Positions 1-12,804 of a stretch of 64,000 nucleotides of DNA are shown here, in pieces. The stretch spans positions 29,465,501 through 29,529,500 of the forward strand of contig JARDYH010000006.1 in assembly GCA_029215795.1 (NCBI GenBank), in the 5' to 3' direction. How positions within the stretch are numbered: position 1 is the first letter of the stretch; every line of letters begins with the position of its first letter. The stretch comes from Anniella stebbinsi. Taxonomy: Eukaryota > Chordata > Lepidosauria > Squamata > Anniellidae. Both the position numbers and the translations under genes were made by a program. The notes beneath the pieces were generated by a model. That model searched no databases, was not told the DNA's origin, and saw only the letters and a program-made list of their open reading frames with translations.

Positions 1-799
1 TCACCTAGTTTCTAAGTTAGGGCAGTGCTGACATGTTGTACAGGATCTGCTTGATGGTATTCATACTTTGGCCAGGGTTGGAGATGAGTGAATTTCCCTG
101 GACTCAATTTGAAATGGGCTCACCTAAAACAATCTGATTGGATCTGAATCAGCTCATATTTTTAAGCTTTGCCCTATTCTGAGCTCCAGATCTCACTCAT
201 TGATATTATCAGGAACAGGACAAGCTCTGAGCCCCATCCCCACCCCCTTTGCAAGCCCCTCTCCCAGAAGTCCCATCCCATGACTCCAAACCTAACTAGC
301 TGTAGCATGAGAAAGTTGTTGCTGAAGCCTTTATGAGGCAGTAGAACATGCATGAACAATGTGAAGCCTTGAGAAACTCCATTTCCTAGGAGTCTTGGTG
401 TTCATGGTGCTGCTGCAGGAGCTAATGAAAGCAGTAACAGCAGCCCATTGCTTCTGCTGACACCAAATAGGTTTTGACAGGAAAAGGAAGGGAAAAGCTG
501 GACTAGCTGGAAGAGCTGATAAAGGGGTTGGAATCAAACTAACGGTACACTGAGCCTTCAGAGAGGCTTTGGACTCAACTCTGTTAGCACAGAAATTCCA
601 AACTCGGAAAGTTAATAATCTGAACTCTCAAATCTCAACTTCAGCATTATTGTTAGTGAATGCATTCTGCAGCCACTGCTAGCTATATATTCTCTTCCCC
701 CATTTCCTTTAGTGGTTGCAGTTGATGATACTGGTTCTTGTTGTTGTTTATAACTGCATCAAACACTAGATGCTGTGCAATAATTCTTTTAGAAAGAGC

Positions 800-2330
800 A
801 GACTCTGTCCACAGGCTTGCAATCTAAAAGGCCAAGATAGTTAGAAAAGCAGAAGGAATATGAAAGGAAGGGGAAGGAGAAGAAGAGGCAAAGAACAGTG
901 ATTAAAACATTTAGGTGAAATATTTTTAGTTGCTATTTTTAAATGCAGACAAGGTGAATTCCAAATCAAATGGGCAATAAGACAGAGACTTGAAGTAGAG
1001 GAATCCAGCCAAGTTTTACAGTAGACAAAAGCAGCATATCAACAGAAAGCATATTATAAGGCAAATGGAGAGAATGGGAGATTTAAGAAGAAGCTAAAGA
1101 GAATTAGAAATCAAAAAGTAACAAACTAGATTTAGTGACAGCTAGAGGCAGGGTAGGGAATGCAACAAAGGAGAAACATGAGCAAAACAAATACCAAAAA
1201 ATAAATAAATGAAAAGATCAAATTGAGAAAGAGGCAAACTAGAATGAAGAGAATTACAGCAGTAAAGCCAGGAAAGAGAAGAGTATTTCCAGTAGAGGGA
1301 GACAAACAAGAATTGTTTTGGGGATTGTTTTTTTTGCAATATTGAAGTAGTCATTTTCCAATAGTATTAACAAAATAACAGAGAAGGAGAGTCAAAGAGG
1401 ACTCTGGTTCTTTAGGTAGAAAGAAGAATAGAAGTATTATCCAGAGTGAAAGGAGAAGGGTACAGGTACAAATGAAGGACAGACCACTCGGTTTGTTTTA
1501 GGTGAGTTAAGCTTAGGGTAGTGAGAAGGAATCCAGTAATAAAAAAGCAAAACAGCAGCGATATTAGGAAGAGAAGATAGATCAGAAGAAGAAAAATAGA
1601 CCTGAAGATCATTAGCAAGTCATGATCATGAATGTTAAAAGTCCAGAACATAGGATCAAGAATAAGATGATAAAGATAGGAAAGTATAGAAAAGTTGCCA
1701 TGATGTCAAGTAAAATAATGGAAAATAGACCACGTAATTTAGCAAACAGGAATTCACTGAAAATTTGAGTTTAGAACAGATTCAGTGGAATTATAATAAT
1801 AAAAGGCAGATTCAGAGTAAAACAGCATTAAGGAAGGATAAGGAATTTAAAGTATTTTCAAAGTTTAGGATGATAATTAGAAAAAGAAAGATCAAATTTA
1901 GGGTTTTTCAGTATAAAATAAAATAGCAGAAAGAATAAGAAGTATAGATATCAGAAGCGGGTGAGAGATTAAAAATATGCGATATGAAAAGAATAATAAT
2001 GGAGCAAAACTTTTAATAAAGAGGATAGAAGAACAAGCTTGCAGGTTTAGAAAAAGAGAAAACACAAAGCCAAGAACATTCAAAGAAATTAGTGTGAATT
2101 AGGAAAATGATGGAGAGGAAAAGTGGGAGACTAACCGAAAAAGTTATTGGACGTAGAAAGGAAGGATTAATAAACTGACCAGAAGCCTAAGGAAAAAAGA
2201 AAGGGAGGAAATGAGCAAGAGAGTAACTGAAGAAATGAATAAAAATTTGCTGAAGGGAAACATAGTGTGAAGAAGGGACAGAGCAGAGACTCAGAGGTTG
2301 TTCTTAAAAGCTTAGGCAGGTCCATTTTTG
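800..2330 (+). repeat. Purine-rich (A+G) tract, ~1.5 kb
   Basis: The + strand is strongly enriched in A and G for about 1.5 kb. Runs such as aaaggaaggggaagg and AGAAGAAGA-like motifs recur, with few C or T. There is no exact period, so it is not a fresh microsatellite; it could be a very old decayed purine repeat or an element's low-complexity UTR. The complementary strand gives pyrimidine-rich, Leu/Ser/Phe-rich spurious ORFs that should be ignored. Confidence 0.55.
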
Positions 2331-2351
2331 AAAAGATTATTCTTGAGGTAT

Positions 2352-2405
2352 CTTAGGCCAATAGCTTCAGCTATTGGGCAGTATAAAAATGCAATAAATA
2401 AATAA
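2352..2405 (+). mobile_element. LINE 3' terminal fragment (L2/CR1-group), + orientation
   Basis: The sequence around GGGCAGTATAAAAATGCAAT followed by AATAAATAA matches, in reverse orientation, the 3' ends at 26841, 30411 and 49411, which read as (ATTT)n then a conserved core. It is only the last ~50 bp of an element. Confidence 0.6.
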
Positions 2406-2410
2406 GGCCT

Positions 2411-2740
2411 TTAAATGTTAACACCAGCACTTTAAATTGAACTGGGAAAGAAATGGGTAACCAATGTCATTGATGCAGAATCAAAGTGATATTTTCAGAT
2501 CACGAAATTCCAGCCACTAGTCTAGGTATCCAATGTGTATTTTCAGAACTGTTTTTAAAGATAGACCCACATAGTAAACATCACAGTAGTCTGTGTAGGA
2601 CTTCAGCTCCCATTATTCCCAGCCAGCATGGACATGGAGGGTGCCAGGCTGGAGAAGGCTGGTCTAATCTGGATGTAACTACAGCATGCATGAGGGATGC
2701 AAGTCTGTTTTCTGTAGAAAATTTTGCAGCTTGCAAGCCA
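2411..2740 (-). mobile_element. L2-like LINE fragment (C-terminal coding region), decayed
   Basis: Two blocks, 2411-2592 and 2662-2740, resemble the LINE at 27342-27560 in the same orientation. Examples are ATGTTAACACCAGCACTTT against ATGTTAATACCAGCACTTT, and a later block around AGTAGTCTAATCTGGATG. The two blocks are separated by a ~69-bp insertion (2593-2661) of the palindromic MITE family, flanked by the short repeat gtct. It is strongly diverged with no open frame left. Confidence 0.55.
2593..2661. mobile_element. Palindromic MITE (half copy) inside LINE fragment
   Basis: It carries the family hallmarks seen in longer copies at 21080, 47452 and 58524: a CAGCTCCCAT-like block, CCAGCCAGCATGG, and GGGTGCCAGGCTGGAGAAGGC. 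The tetramer gtct occurs on both sides and may be part of a target duplication. Confidence 0.5.
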
Positions 2741-4747
2741 GCTAAAGCCGGTAAAGAACACTTCTAGCTACAGTTACCACTTAAATATCTGGGGAAAGTG
2801 AATGATCCAGGAACAGTAACCCCCCCCCCCAACTGTATGTTATTAATGACTTAATATTCACTAAGCAGTGACTTGCATGTGTGAGATTCACATTATAAAT
2901 TAATAATTAAAAGCTTCTTTCTATAGTACCTCCCAGTATCACCTCAAACAATGGTTTTTATTTTATTTTAGAAATTGTTCGATAGAGTATGCAGTCAGAC
3001 CTATAAGTCCATATATGGCCAGTTCGCACATAAGTGGTATCACTTGATAATGACAACATCAGTAGGTGATGAAGAATGGAAATTACCATATTACCTCTGC
3101 TACAGTGTTTTTTTTATTGGAGTCATTTCAAACAATCAGCTGCAAGTCATAAAATGTGGAGAAATCATGTGATACAAAATCAAGTGATGTGCATATAGGT
3201 TTGAACTGGCCTTTAGAAAGTCTTTTATGGGAAAATCTGCCCAAACTGTAGAGATTGCTGTGCCTCGCTACACACTCCCAATGAAGTCAGCTGAAAGCAA
3301 AAGCATTTGAAGCTACATTTTTCTTGCTGTGACTTTTTTATTTTAATTTTATGATAAACTGGGTACATAAGGGCTTTTGACATTTTCCAGGGGTGTCAGC
3401 ATGGTCTCCCTTTAGTTACTAGGTGATGTTTGCCACCCAGTATTGCAACTCTCACCACTCAAATAAGACAGATATCCCAGGCTCACTATTGTTACTGTTA
3501 CAGCCTGGGTATGGTGCTGGAAACAGTAAGCAAGTCTGTAGAAATGAATTTGGCAGTGGAATGTAATGAAAACATAACACACTGTGAGTGGAGCCAACTC
3601 TCTCATATATTGTCATCCAGTCCAATTGACAAGCTGCTCAATGATCATCAAGCCACTTAGTAAAATAGAAGTCTGTTTATGTTAATGGAAGTTGCCCTAT
3701 GGTCCTCACCCTATTATTATCATCTCTATTGATTCCTCTTCAGGATGCTTTATAAGTGTTTCTGTTTTCCAGGATTACCTCTCATATATGTAGGAATTGC
3801 TACTAGGCACAGTATTAAACATCCTTTGAGCTTTAATTTTACAAAAGTGACTTTTAAGGAATCCTTCAAACGCAACACAATGCGCCTATTTTGTACCCAA
3901 GCTTAAAATGCTGGGGCTGATTTTCATTTTATGAGTGCTCATAGCCCATTTTTGCAACATACTATAGCTAGTCTGTGGATCTGCAACAAGACAGGAGGAT
4001 GGAGAAGGAAGGAAGGAGGGCATCCTTATTGCTAATAATGGCTGATTATAGCAATTATATATGATCTCTGCTCTTCGGTCCATTTGAGCCGGTGTAGTCC
4101 CATGGACTGTAAAGAAAAGAGCTAATAGTGTTTATGATTTTTTCTTGGCCAAACTCCACTGTTCAATTTTTATGTTGCATATCCAGAGTTAAATGCATTA
4201 CAGGTGAGGCCGTCTTCAGTTGTTCTAAGGATGTGCAGTGAAGATGGAGACCAGGAACAGGCATTCCAACTCCCCCCTCCCCCAGTCATGTCCTTATTGC
4301 ACTCCATGTGTAGAGGGTGACTGTCTGCAGTGGAAAGCCACCTCTATTCATGGAGGCTCTTCCTAAGATTTGGAACTCTGATTTTCCAGGGTTCTAGATT
4401 ACACAGACAGTGTCCTCAGAGACTACACATGCTTAGAATGACTGGACAGGGCTTGTATTTTCCAAGCATCTGATAGCTGAGGCTCTCCTGAAAGAATTTA
4501 CTTCTAGAGTGGAAAAGCAGTGCATTTTTGCATGTCACTGTACTCAGAGTGAGTAATTTGGTTGTGCGTCTGTGTGGAGAATGGTTTAAGTAGACCAGTC
4601 AGACTTGTTGCAACACTAGAGCATAAATGATGCAAAGATATAGTGGACAGCCTCATCTGTGAGCCTATGAGCTCACTGGAGACTTTAATTCTTTACAGAT
4701 TTGCTTCTTGTGGCAGAGTAGCAATTAACATGCAACACACAATCAGC

Positions 4748-4830
4748 TCAATCCTATGTATATCTACTTAGAAGTCTGTCCCATTGGGTTCAGTGGATCT
4801 CACTTCTAGATAAGTGTATAGGATTGCAGC
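4748..4830. repeat. Palindromic interspersed repeat (CAATCCTATG...AGGATTGCAG family)
   Basis: It begins with CAATCCTATGTATATCTACT and ends with the near-complement AGTGTATAGGATTGCAGCC, with a CCCATTGGGTTCAGTGG core. The same layout recurs at 22497-22580, 23150-23227 and 61920-62180, so this is a dispersed short palindromic element, probably a MITE. Confidence 0.6.
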
Positions 4831-6295
4831 CATTTCTGGGTATTGATAGCTTACAATCAGAGCTTCAAACCATTTCTTCAAACAGTGCATTATTATTGAT
4901 GCTGGTGATTTTTTTAAAAATCATAACTTTTTTCTGTATGTTTGAGAAGCAGTCCCATGACAAATTATTGTGCTTAAATTCCACTAAAATCAACATGAAG
5001 TTAGAAACCTAATTCTATGTAGGATTGCAATAGCTCTTTCATTGTAGTCTGCAGTCTGTGTTGCCTTACAGTTTTATGTTTTAATGACTGTGTGCTGAAA
5101 AGTGGCACACATTACACCACTGGATTGCAATCAATATGTTTTGCATATTTAGAAAGTTTATCATTTATTATTTATTTCATTTTGATACCCACCCACCCAC
5201 CCCCAGTAGCTGAGGCTCTCTGGGTAGTTCCCAACAATTCATTTACTTCTAATGCATCAGAGAAGGATTTTATTTCAGATCTTGTGTCTATTATATTTAG
5301 ACTTTTTCTAAAGTCTTTTTTGAACAACTTTATAATGCTGGGAGGCAGCACTATAAAGAATTAGAAGCATAGATGTCTCATCCTTTTAAAAAATCAATAT
5401 TCTCTCACATGCACATTTAGCACACATATTTTTCACACACATCAGTTCACATTTCTACAGCTATTTTATCAATAGTGATCTGCCACCTTCATTATTTGTT
5501 TCTGAATAAGAAATGACAGAATAAAACTGAATGTTGCTATTTCTGTCTTCAAATTTGGGGCATGCGGCATACCTCTCGATAAGCGCATTTGTTGATCTGG
5601 GTCCAATAATCAGGAGATTGGAAATATTATCTGAAGGAACTCTTGTGAGTTGCTGTATATTAGACCCAATGCAGAGCCTATGTGCAATAGAGGATCAGGA
5701 CTGCACCTATCCCAGTATGTCCACTTAATATCTGCTAGTTGGAATTCATCTTTTAAATAACCTAAGGTGGATGGTGTGCCACAAATACAAACCGTGAGAG
5801 CCACTTTCTGGTACACCACACTGGGTTGTCCAAGAGCTCAGAAAGAAGGGACGATTAACCCAACACCTCACTCATCTTTCTTCAGTTGCCTTCTGGCTTG
5901 TTTCTTTTTCCCTCCCCTCTCCCCAGCATGGATTCTAAACCTATGTTGTATGGCTTCAGTATATTAAGAGTCTATCACCCACAAAAAAATATGCATTATT
6001 ACCCCTTCCCAATTTCATTGGGTATTGATTAGGTGGATCAGACCTGTAGCCTCTACCCATATAGGCCAATCTTAAAACATCAAATCCAGTGCTTTGGGTA
6101 TGGCAGCCAAACATGTTTTCAGTTCTCCAGAATATGTAGGCTTTAAACAGAGCCACTTCTGCAAAGGATTCTGCAAATGAATCATACAACTAAGTAGGGT
6201 ATCTAATTTATCAGTCTACCCTAAGACAGACTGTCCTTTTCCATTATGCCATTGCTGAATTGCTGTTATAACACAGAAGCTTAGAGTCGAATCGT

Positions 6296-7015
6296 CTTAT
6301 TTATTTACAACATTTGTATATCACTCCATATCTAAAACAGATTCTGGGGTGGTGAACATAAGAGGTAAAACAGTAAGAATAATTAAAGCACCATATTAAA
6401 ATTATTCTTTTTAAAAAACAGAATGCCAAAAAAAAACCATGGCTGGTCAGTTAAGGAATGCTTCCTGGAATAGAGCTGATTCCTGCATTGAGCAGGGGGT
6501 TGGACTCAAAGGCTTATAGGCCCCTTCCAGCTCTACTATTCTATGATTCAGGAAGCACCAGAAAAAAGAGTGTTGGTGCTTGTCTGAACAACAGGGGCAG
6601 GGAGTTCCATAGGAAGGGGGGCAGTACACTGAAGACTCTTCTGCAAGTGTACTCCAGTCGGGCCATAGGTCCATGTTGAACCATCAGGAGCATGCCCTCG
6701 GATGAACTCAGTGACCAGGCAGGTTGGTAAGGGAGAAAACACTCAGGTTTCCTGGTCTCAAGTTATTTAGGCTTTGTATACTAGTACCAAAACATTAAAC
6801 TTGGCCCAGTGATGAGTAGTCGGCCAGTGCAGTGTTCTCAGCAAAGGAATTGAATACTGAAAAGAGGCAGCTCTCAATAACAGCTGAGCTTGTGTGTTCT
6901 GCACCAGCTTCTGGAGCAATGTGAAGGGGACAGTCCCATATAATTTCTGTAATACTGTTAGCATAAAATATGCTTGCAGACATTAATGCATTTCCTCTCA
7001 TAGTCCTAAGAAATA
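6296..7015 (-). mobile_element. L2/CR1-group LINE 3' part, interrupted by CR1
   Basis: In minus orientation the element starts with (AAAT)n complement TTATTTATTTAC and a conserved 3' UTR (GTATATCACTCCATATC, GGGGTGGTG). It continues after 6550 into decayed C-terminal coding sequence, for example GGGGCAGGGAGTTCCATAGG, the equivalent of the 'LWNELP' region of other copies. The 3' UTR part is shared with 38451-38660. A CR1 fragment (6468-6550) sits inside it, so the LINE is the older of the two. Confidence 0.6.
6468..6550 (+). mobile_element. CR1 LINE 3' end, nested
   Basis: The copy reads GCAGGGGGTTGGACTC ... CCCCTTCCAGCTCTACTATT and ends TCTATGATTC. This is the diagnostic CR1 3' terminus whose last bases are an ATTCTATG-type short repeat. 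It interrupts the minus-oriented LINE at 6296-7015, and ggaagc/gcttcc sequences border it. Confidence 0.75.
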
Positions 7016-7017
7016 CT

Positions 7018-7090
7018 TTTGTAAGCCGCCTTGAGAGCCTTTTTTTGGCTAAAGGGCAGGATATAAGTGCTAAAATAAAATAAATAAATA
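7018..7090 (+). mobile_element. Retroposon 3' tail (GTAAGCCGCCTTGAG type)
   Basis: The sequence TTTGTAAGCCGCCTTGAGAG followed by GGCAGGATATAAGTGC and an AATAAA-rich tail has the form of a + oriented LINE or SINE 3' end. No body of the element can be assigned upstream because the flank is the opposite-strand LINE. Confidence 0.55.
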
Positions 7091-8831
7091 GTGTAGACTA
7101 GTGAACGGACCCAACTTTGCACGGGTTGGAATTGCCTTTAGGTTGGTACAAAGTAACCTTCAAGCAAATTTACCCAGCTATTACGGTTGGATACATTGTG
7201 CCTGCCCCACCTGATTGAAGGCATGCTTGCTGGCATTCCTAGGCACTCTAAGCACAGCCCCTGTCATGGTCCATCCTTAGAGCCCCCTGAGGTACGATCT
7301 GTCCACTCCATCCCCCTTAGATGGAACTGCCCCACTGTAGAGGAGAGGAGGCAAGCCTACTAATCTTTCCTGGCTTCAAACTGTGCTTGCTCTTTTTTCA
7401 TACTTTAATTCTTTTTATTTTTTTACAATTTTGGGAGCTTGGGTTTTTGTTTCGGAAAAAAGTGTTCAAAACATGAAAGTTGTATGGTTAAAATCTGCTC
7501 ACTGCTGTGCTGAATCATAATGTGAAGTTTGATTGAAATCCATGAAATGGTATTGAAGCAATATATCTTTACAAAGTTTGATTTGTCACCTTTTTGGTTT
7601 AAGCTGGCTGTCAAAATTTTCACTATACCTAAAACCATCCCAGATAGAGATAGAACAAATCCAAAAAGTTTCATAACAATCAGATGGATTGTTTTCAAGT
7701 TTATTGAGGACATATAAACAAACACTTCCTTTTATTTATATAGATAAGCCATTAATGTTCCTATATGATAAATAGGAGGAAAATAGACTAGTCATGGGGC
7801 TATAAGGGAAGCATCAGCTGAATTTATATGTTCCTTTAGAGCATGGGATCTACTTCTGCACAGTCCCGTCCTATGCTGCATTGGTAATATCTGAAAACTC
7901 ATAGAGGTTAGGCAACTTGTGCAGTTATTTCCTGTGCCTCAGTGGCAATATATGAATTGGGCTTAAGGACAGGATGCAAGGGGAGCTACAATGTTGTTCT
8001 TTTAAGCAGAGATCATTCATTAGGGGTCCCTATTTTAGCACAAAGTTGTTTTATACAATGGATTGTTCTGTTTTATGGCAAGAATAACTGGAGTTACTTT
8101 GCTCCATCTAGTAATATTTTGTATTATATTTACATTTTTAGGTATGTTTTAATTCTAAAGCGTAAATCACACTGGAACTTTTGAAACTGCAAGGTGGGGT
8201 TCAGTGTTGATAGAAGAATGTGTTTAATTTATGGAATGCAGTGCCACGATATGGTCTGATGGCAATTAGCTGAGTTTGCTTTAGAAAACAGATTAGACCT
8301 ATTATTGAGGGAAGATTATCAACAATTATAAATCATGATAACCAAATGCTCCATCTACAGAGCCAATGTAGCTCTGAATACTGGATGGTAGGACAAAATG
8401 GAGGTGGGCTTATCACTTTCATGCCCTATTTGTGAGTACTCGTAGGCATCTAGTTTTCTGCTCTTGGGAAAAAATGCTAGGCGAGATGGCCTTTTGCTTG
8501 CTCCAAGAAAGCAATTACTTTCTTAAATTCTGTAGTAATCCTGTTCATTTTTAGAACTGAAGGGCAACTTTGTGCTGCTGATTCTGTGTTGGAGAAATCC
8601 AGAGAGGTTACTTGTTATTTCATTACTGCATATTTATTCTCCTAGGCTTTAACTGTGTACATGTGCAGTTAAATCTTGTGATACTTGTGCATGCTTAATT
8701 TGTGTGTGGGATTACAGCCCTAATGCTTGGCATTTTCATCTGACGGACCGACTGTTTTGTGTGTGTGTGTGTATATGCAAGCGTAAGAGTGTTTCTTTGT
8801 TTCAGTAAATGATTCTTATTTACCCTTTCAG

Positions 8832-8945
8832 AGGAAAGTTTCCACAGAAGGAGTTGGAAACACTATTTCCTGGGATGAGTGCTGATTTCACCAGTGAAAA
8901 CTTTGCTGCTGCCTGGTATTTGATAGAGAACCATTCAACAACAAG
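8832..8945 (+). CDS. EXOC2: EXOC2 exon 1 of window (~residues 142-179)
   Basis: The exon encodes [12 protein letters not shown] then [19 protein letters not shown] and ENHSTT, nearly the human segment KFSQKDLEMLF...[20 protein letters not shown]. The acceptor is a TTTCAG before 8832. An alternative AG two bases later (8832-8833) would also keep the frame if the upstream exon ended in another phase, so the first two bases are uncertain. The donor is GTTAGT at 8946, a weak match to consensus. The last codon (Ser) is split 2+1 with exon 2. The segment follows the Ral-binding domain and links it to the helical part of SEC5. Confidence 0.95.
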
Positions 8946-10529
8946 GTTAGTATGAAGTTTGTCATAATGCTTTATTATTAGTAATGGTGTCTATTAGTGG
9001 CTGCAAGTCAGTAACTCCTAAGCATTTGTGTCTGTGCAATGGCAAAGTTGTGGATTGCATCCTAACTCTGAAACTATAATAGATTGTTTTTAGATTTGTA
9101 GGCAGTTCACAATGCCTCATATTTTATCTCTGAGCTGGCCCGGTAGAAATGGCACTGAAAAATATACCAATTCCTGTTACCCATTTTTACTTTATTGTGT
9201 ATTTTACTTATTGTGTATTTCCTTACAGGAGTATGTTTTTTTGCTTATCTAGATTGTGTTGGTGTACATGAATTAATGTACACCATAAATTAATCTTAAT
9301 TTATGGTTTATCCCATTTTAGTCCTACTTAGAGTAGGCCCATTGAAATGAATGGGTCTTACGTTTGAACAACATTGGATACAACTCTATGCGCTGAATCC
9401 AGACTTTGTTGAATTTCAGTTCCATTGTCATCAGTGGGACTTGCATTAAATCATGATTAATTTCTCCCATTGGTTTCATTGGAAACCAACTTAAATTCAG
9501 CTAACTTAATTTGGATCCAACCCTATGCTCACAACTGATTTTCATGTTCATAATATTGACTGTTGTGTGAATTGAATATAAGAGAGAAATTGAAGAATGC
9601 AAGACAATGTTTATTAAGAATAGTAATATTTTGACAAAAAAGACAATGGTGTGATTTCTACCCATGTTCTTAAATGGTAATCTTTCCCCAGTACTTTACC
9701 ATTGATATATATGGGGGGAAATGTTTCCTATTTCACAATTACTGTATAATACCCACTATTTCATGGCTTCCTATATCTGAAATAGCAAACTTTCTTTCAT
9801 TTCATGGAGTCTAGTCCTCTAGACAGTAGCTATAATTCATAGTTGGAGTTCATTGTTAGATATTTACTCATTAAATTGAATATCCCTCCTCTTGGCATGT
9901 TTGCTGAACCAAATACATTTGTCATTATGACAAGAATAAACAAAAATACAAGGATAGAAAACCAAAATTTTAAAAGGCAAAGATCCAATTATTGTTTCAG
10001 ACTAGTAACATTAATGAGGAGATGAAAGATCTGTATGAATGACATTTTGGTTGGCTGTATTGTGCAGCTGTAGGCAGTTTTGGTAATCTGTCTATTTACC
10101 TTTCTTCCTCTCTTAAATAACTTCTTCAGTAACTTATGGGCAGCACTAATAATTTTCATGGATATGGAGACAAACTTTTATCAGCTTTTCTCTAAAATTC
10201 CAGCCTTTTCTTACTTGTTTTCATTCTCCTCACCTGTTCCAAATCTTTCTGGAGGTCGATTCACCTAACCAAGTTTTTCATAGGGTGGACTTGGTTATCA
10301 CACAATAGTTATCACACAATCATATGTTTCAAAAACTACAGTACTCTCTTCAGCATGACATTTCCAATGACGAACTTGTATCCAGATGATTAAAGATATA
10401 ACAGTGAGTCACTCCAGTCACTCTCTAAATGTAGTTTGGTATTTGATGGTTTAATATTTCTTTTTAAGTATCTTATTTCGTATGTATTGTATAAATGCCA
10501 TCTGTGTTTTTCTTCTCTCTTGGTTTTAG
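8946..10529. other. EXOC2 intron, 1.6 kb
   Basis: AT-rich intron with a pair of adjacent palindromic repeats (about 9320-9526). I see nothing else; the short ORFs at 9843 and 10080 have no recognisable content. Confidence 0.7.
9320..9526. repeat. Two adjacent palindromic interspersed repeats
   Basis: The first (about 9320-9390) has GTCCTACTTAGAGTAGGCCC and CCCATTGAAATGAATGGG and ends in TTGGATACAACTC. The second (about 9398-9526) has the same architecture around CCATTGGTTTCATTGG and ends TTGGATCCAACCC. Both are diverged members of a family of short palindromic elements. Confidence 0.5.
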
Positions 10530-10654
10530 TTTTGATCAGCTTAAAATGGCAGTAATGAATTTGAAGAAACAAGCCAATAAAAAGAATGAGGGAAGTCTGC
10601 AATATGTCAAAGGAGGCCTCAGTACCTTTTTTGAAGCACAAGATGCTCTGTCAG
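10530..10654 (+). CDS. EXOC2: EXOC2 exon 2 of window (~residues 179-221)
   Basis: It encodes [19 protein letters not shown], then [20 protein letters not shown] and ALS, matching the most conserved N-terminal helical stretch of human SEC5. The acceptor is TTTTAG and the donor GTAAGT, with codon 221 split 1+2. This region of exocyst subunits forms the long N-terminal helices that bundle subunits into the core complex. The 3' half reads on in frame into the intron for a few codons, which is not meaningful. Confidence 0.97.
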
Positions 10655-12747
10655 GTAAGTGCCAGCAGTATGAAATGAATGCCAAAAGTATAATTGACCT
10701 TACCTTTGCATGCATTTTCATCAAAATAAGAGGATAAAATGGATTGAACAAATCTTAATATTGTAGGTGACTAAAGTTACTAGTTAGACAGAAAGAGTCA
10801 AATAAGTTGTCAAGCGGAGAAAAGACTTATGCATTTCAGAAAGATTTTATAAGTTTCCTCTTTAAAACATTGGGCAATTCTTTCTTTTGATTGGCATTAT
10901 TCATGTGACAAGCTCCGCACATTATTCTACTGTGATGATTGATTTCTCTATATTAGTGAAGTATGAATTGGCAGAAAATACATGTATTTTCTGGGAATTT
11001 AATACGTAGATGATACAAAATGTTCCAATAAACTTCACCGTGGTTTGTACCAGGTCCCTGAATTCAGAGACTTTATGAAGTAGTAAGGATCCTTGCATGA
11101 ACTGATGCTAATAAAAGTCTACTTCTAGCAGTACTGGGGGATCAGTGGGAAGCAGCAATCTAGACAGAAAAGGCGTCCTTAATATTAATACTTATTTTCA
11201 GTATGTTACTGAATTGTTAAGATGGTAGGGTTTTTTTTTTTCCTGGGTAAGAACTACATTTCAGAAAGGAGAGATTGTGCTTATGGAATGTTTACAGCGT
11301 GCTACAGTATTTATAGGCTTCCTTAATTGCCTTTAATATTTAGTTGTGTATTGAGATGTGGAATTGAAAGTGAGCATGCTACAGTATCGCATAGGAGGTG
11401 CTTTTAGTGTTTAAAACATTTCTTGGTCCTTTCCAGATTGTTGACAGTATAAAAAGAGCAAAGGGCATGCATACTTGCCTTGCATTAAGGCTGCATAGAT
11501 GAAATCAATATTGCAGTGCTAATATTAAAATTAATCTGAAATGTTTTCTCCTTTTATCTCTTGCATTGTTATCAGATAGCCTTACAATAAAAAAAGACTT
11601 CATAATTAGTCTTGCAAGATGGACATTGGATTAAACATGACTGTTCTCTGCTTTTCATCACACTGGCAGTCTTTGCATTTTAAGAATTACGTGAAAGTGG
11701 CATGATCTATGTCTTCCTCCCAATGTCCATTTGACATTAAAAAAATCTAGTTTGTGCCAGTATAAGCAATGAATGAAAAGGGGGGGGGGGGGAAGTAGAG
11801 AAGTGAGGTAATACCATGCAGCTGAAATTACTAAATCCAAAGAATCTTAGATTCTCAAATGTCTTCATTGCAGTTGGATAGGTTTGGGGGATGGGGGTGT
11901 CAGATCCTGTACTTCAACCTGTTTTTTCTGGCATTTGGTGATCATAGCAGATTTTAATCTAGGGCATGGCTCATAGTTTCACTCATAAAGGTTTTTCAAG
12001 TTGCAAGACAAAGAACCTATAGTTTAGTGCTTCATCATTCCTTATGATATTTTATGTAATTCCCTGTGTTCCATAATTGTGAAGCTTTTGCTGTTAGATG
12101 GAGTTAAGCCAGACCATTTGTTTAGGGGTCAGTTTGTGTAGCCAAATCCATTTTCTGTCTTGGACCACTGTTTGACCAATAGAGTACCCTCTGAGATTAC
12201 AGACACTGACTATTTGTTCTATGAAAAACAAAGCAGAGATGTCATCTGTGTAATTGAGCCAACTTAAGTTGGTGTATGAGCATGCAAGGTGATCAATAAG
12301 TTTTTAAGCTTTTCATACACTCCTACCAATCTGAACAAATCCAGTAAAAGATATCCTGTACCTGATTTGTATCTCTCTGGTGTGATAATTTTTTCATTTC
12401 TTACTTTCACAAGCAAGACAATTGCTGAGTATTGTCCTTCAGAACAGGCTTCCCATCTCTTGGTGTACAGGATGTTGATTGAGTGAAGGATATTTCCTAT
12501 CTTTGGTAGGAATGAATATTGTCCTACTGCCATCCTGAAGCAACACTTATTAGATGTCCCATTGATGTATTTCAATGTTATATCTTCAATAGGAACTTAT
12601 AAAAGGATATGAGTGTCTATGCTAACCCATATTAAGGGGTCCCATGTGCCTGTTGTTCATAAGCCACAGGGTGTAGCAGAAAATAATAGGGCAAGGAGCA
12701 TGAGTTTAGTAGATATAGGGAAGGAAAGAAGGAAGCAAGGGCTAAAC

Positions 12748-12804
<57 letters not shown>

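Larger units (their letters stand above)
1..8831. other. EXOC2 intron upstream of exon 1 (3' part)
   Basis: No coding exon is recognised here. The preceding EXOC2 exon, which should carry the region just after the Ral-binding domain, was looked for and not found. The stretch holds a purine-rich tract (800-2330), LINE pieces (2352-2740, 6296-7090), a nested CR1 end (6468-6550), a palindromic repeat (4748-4830), a C10 run near 2821 and a short GT run near 8757. The remainder is AT-rich sequence in which I see nothing more. All short ORFs here look like chance. Confidence 0.7.

Noticed and set aside
12264..12575. 103-codon minus ORF in an AT-rich intron
   Set aside because: Unusually long for this composition, but there is no recognised family, promoter or splice signal; kept only as a note in the intron entry.
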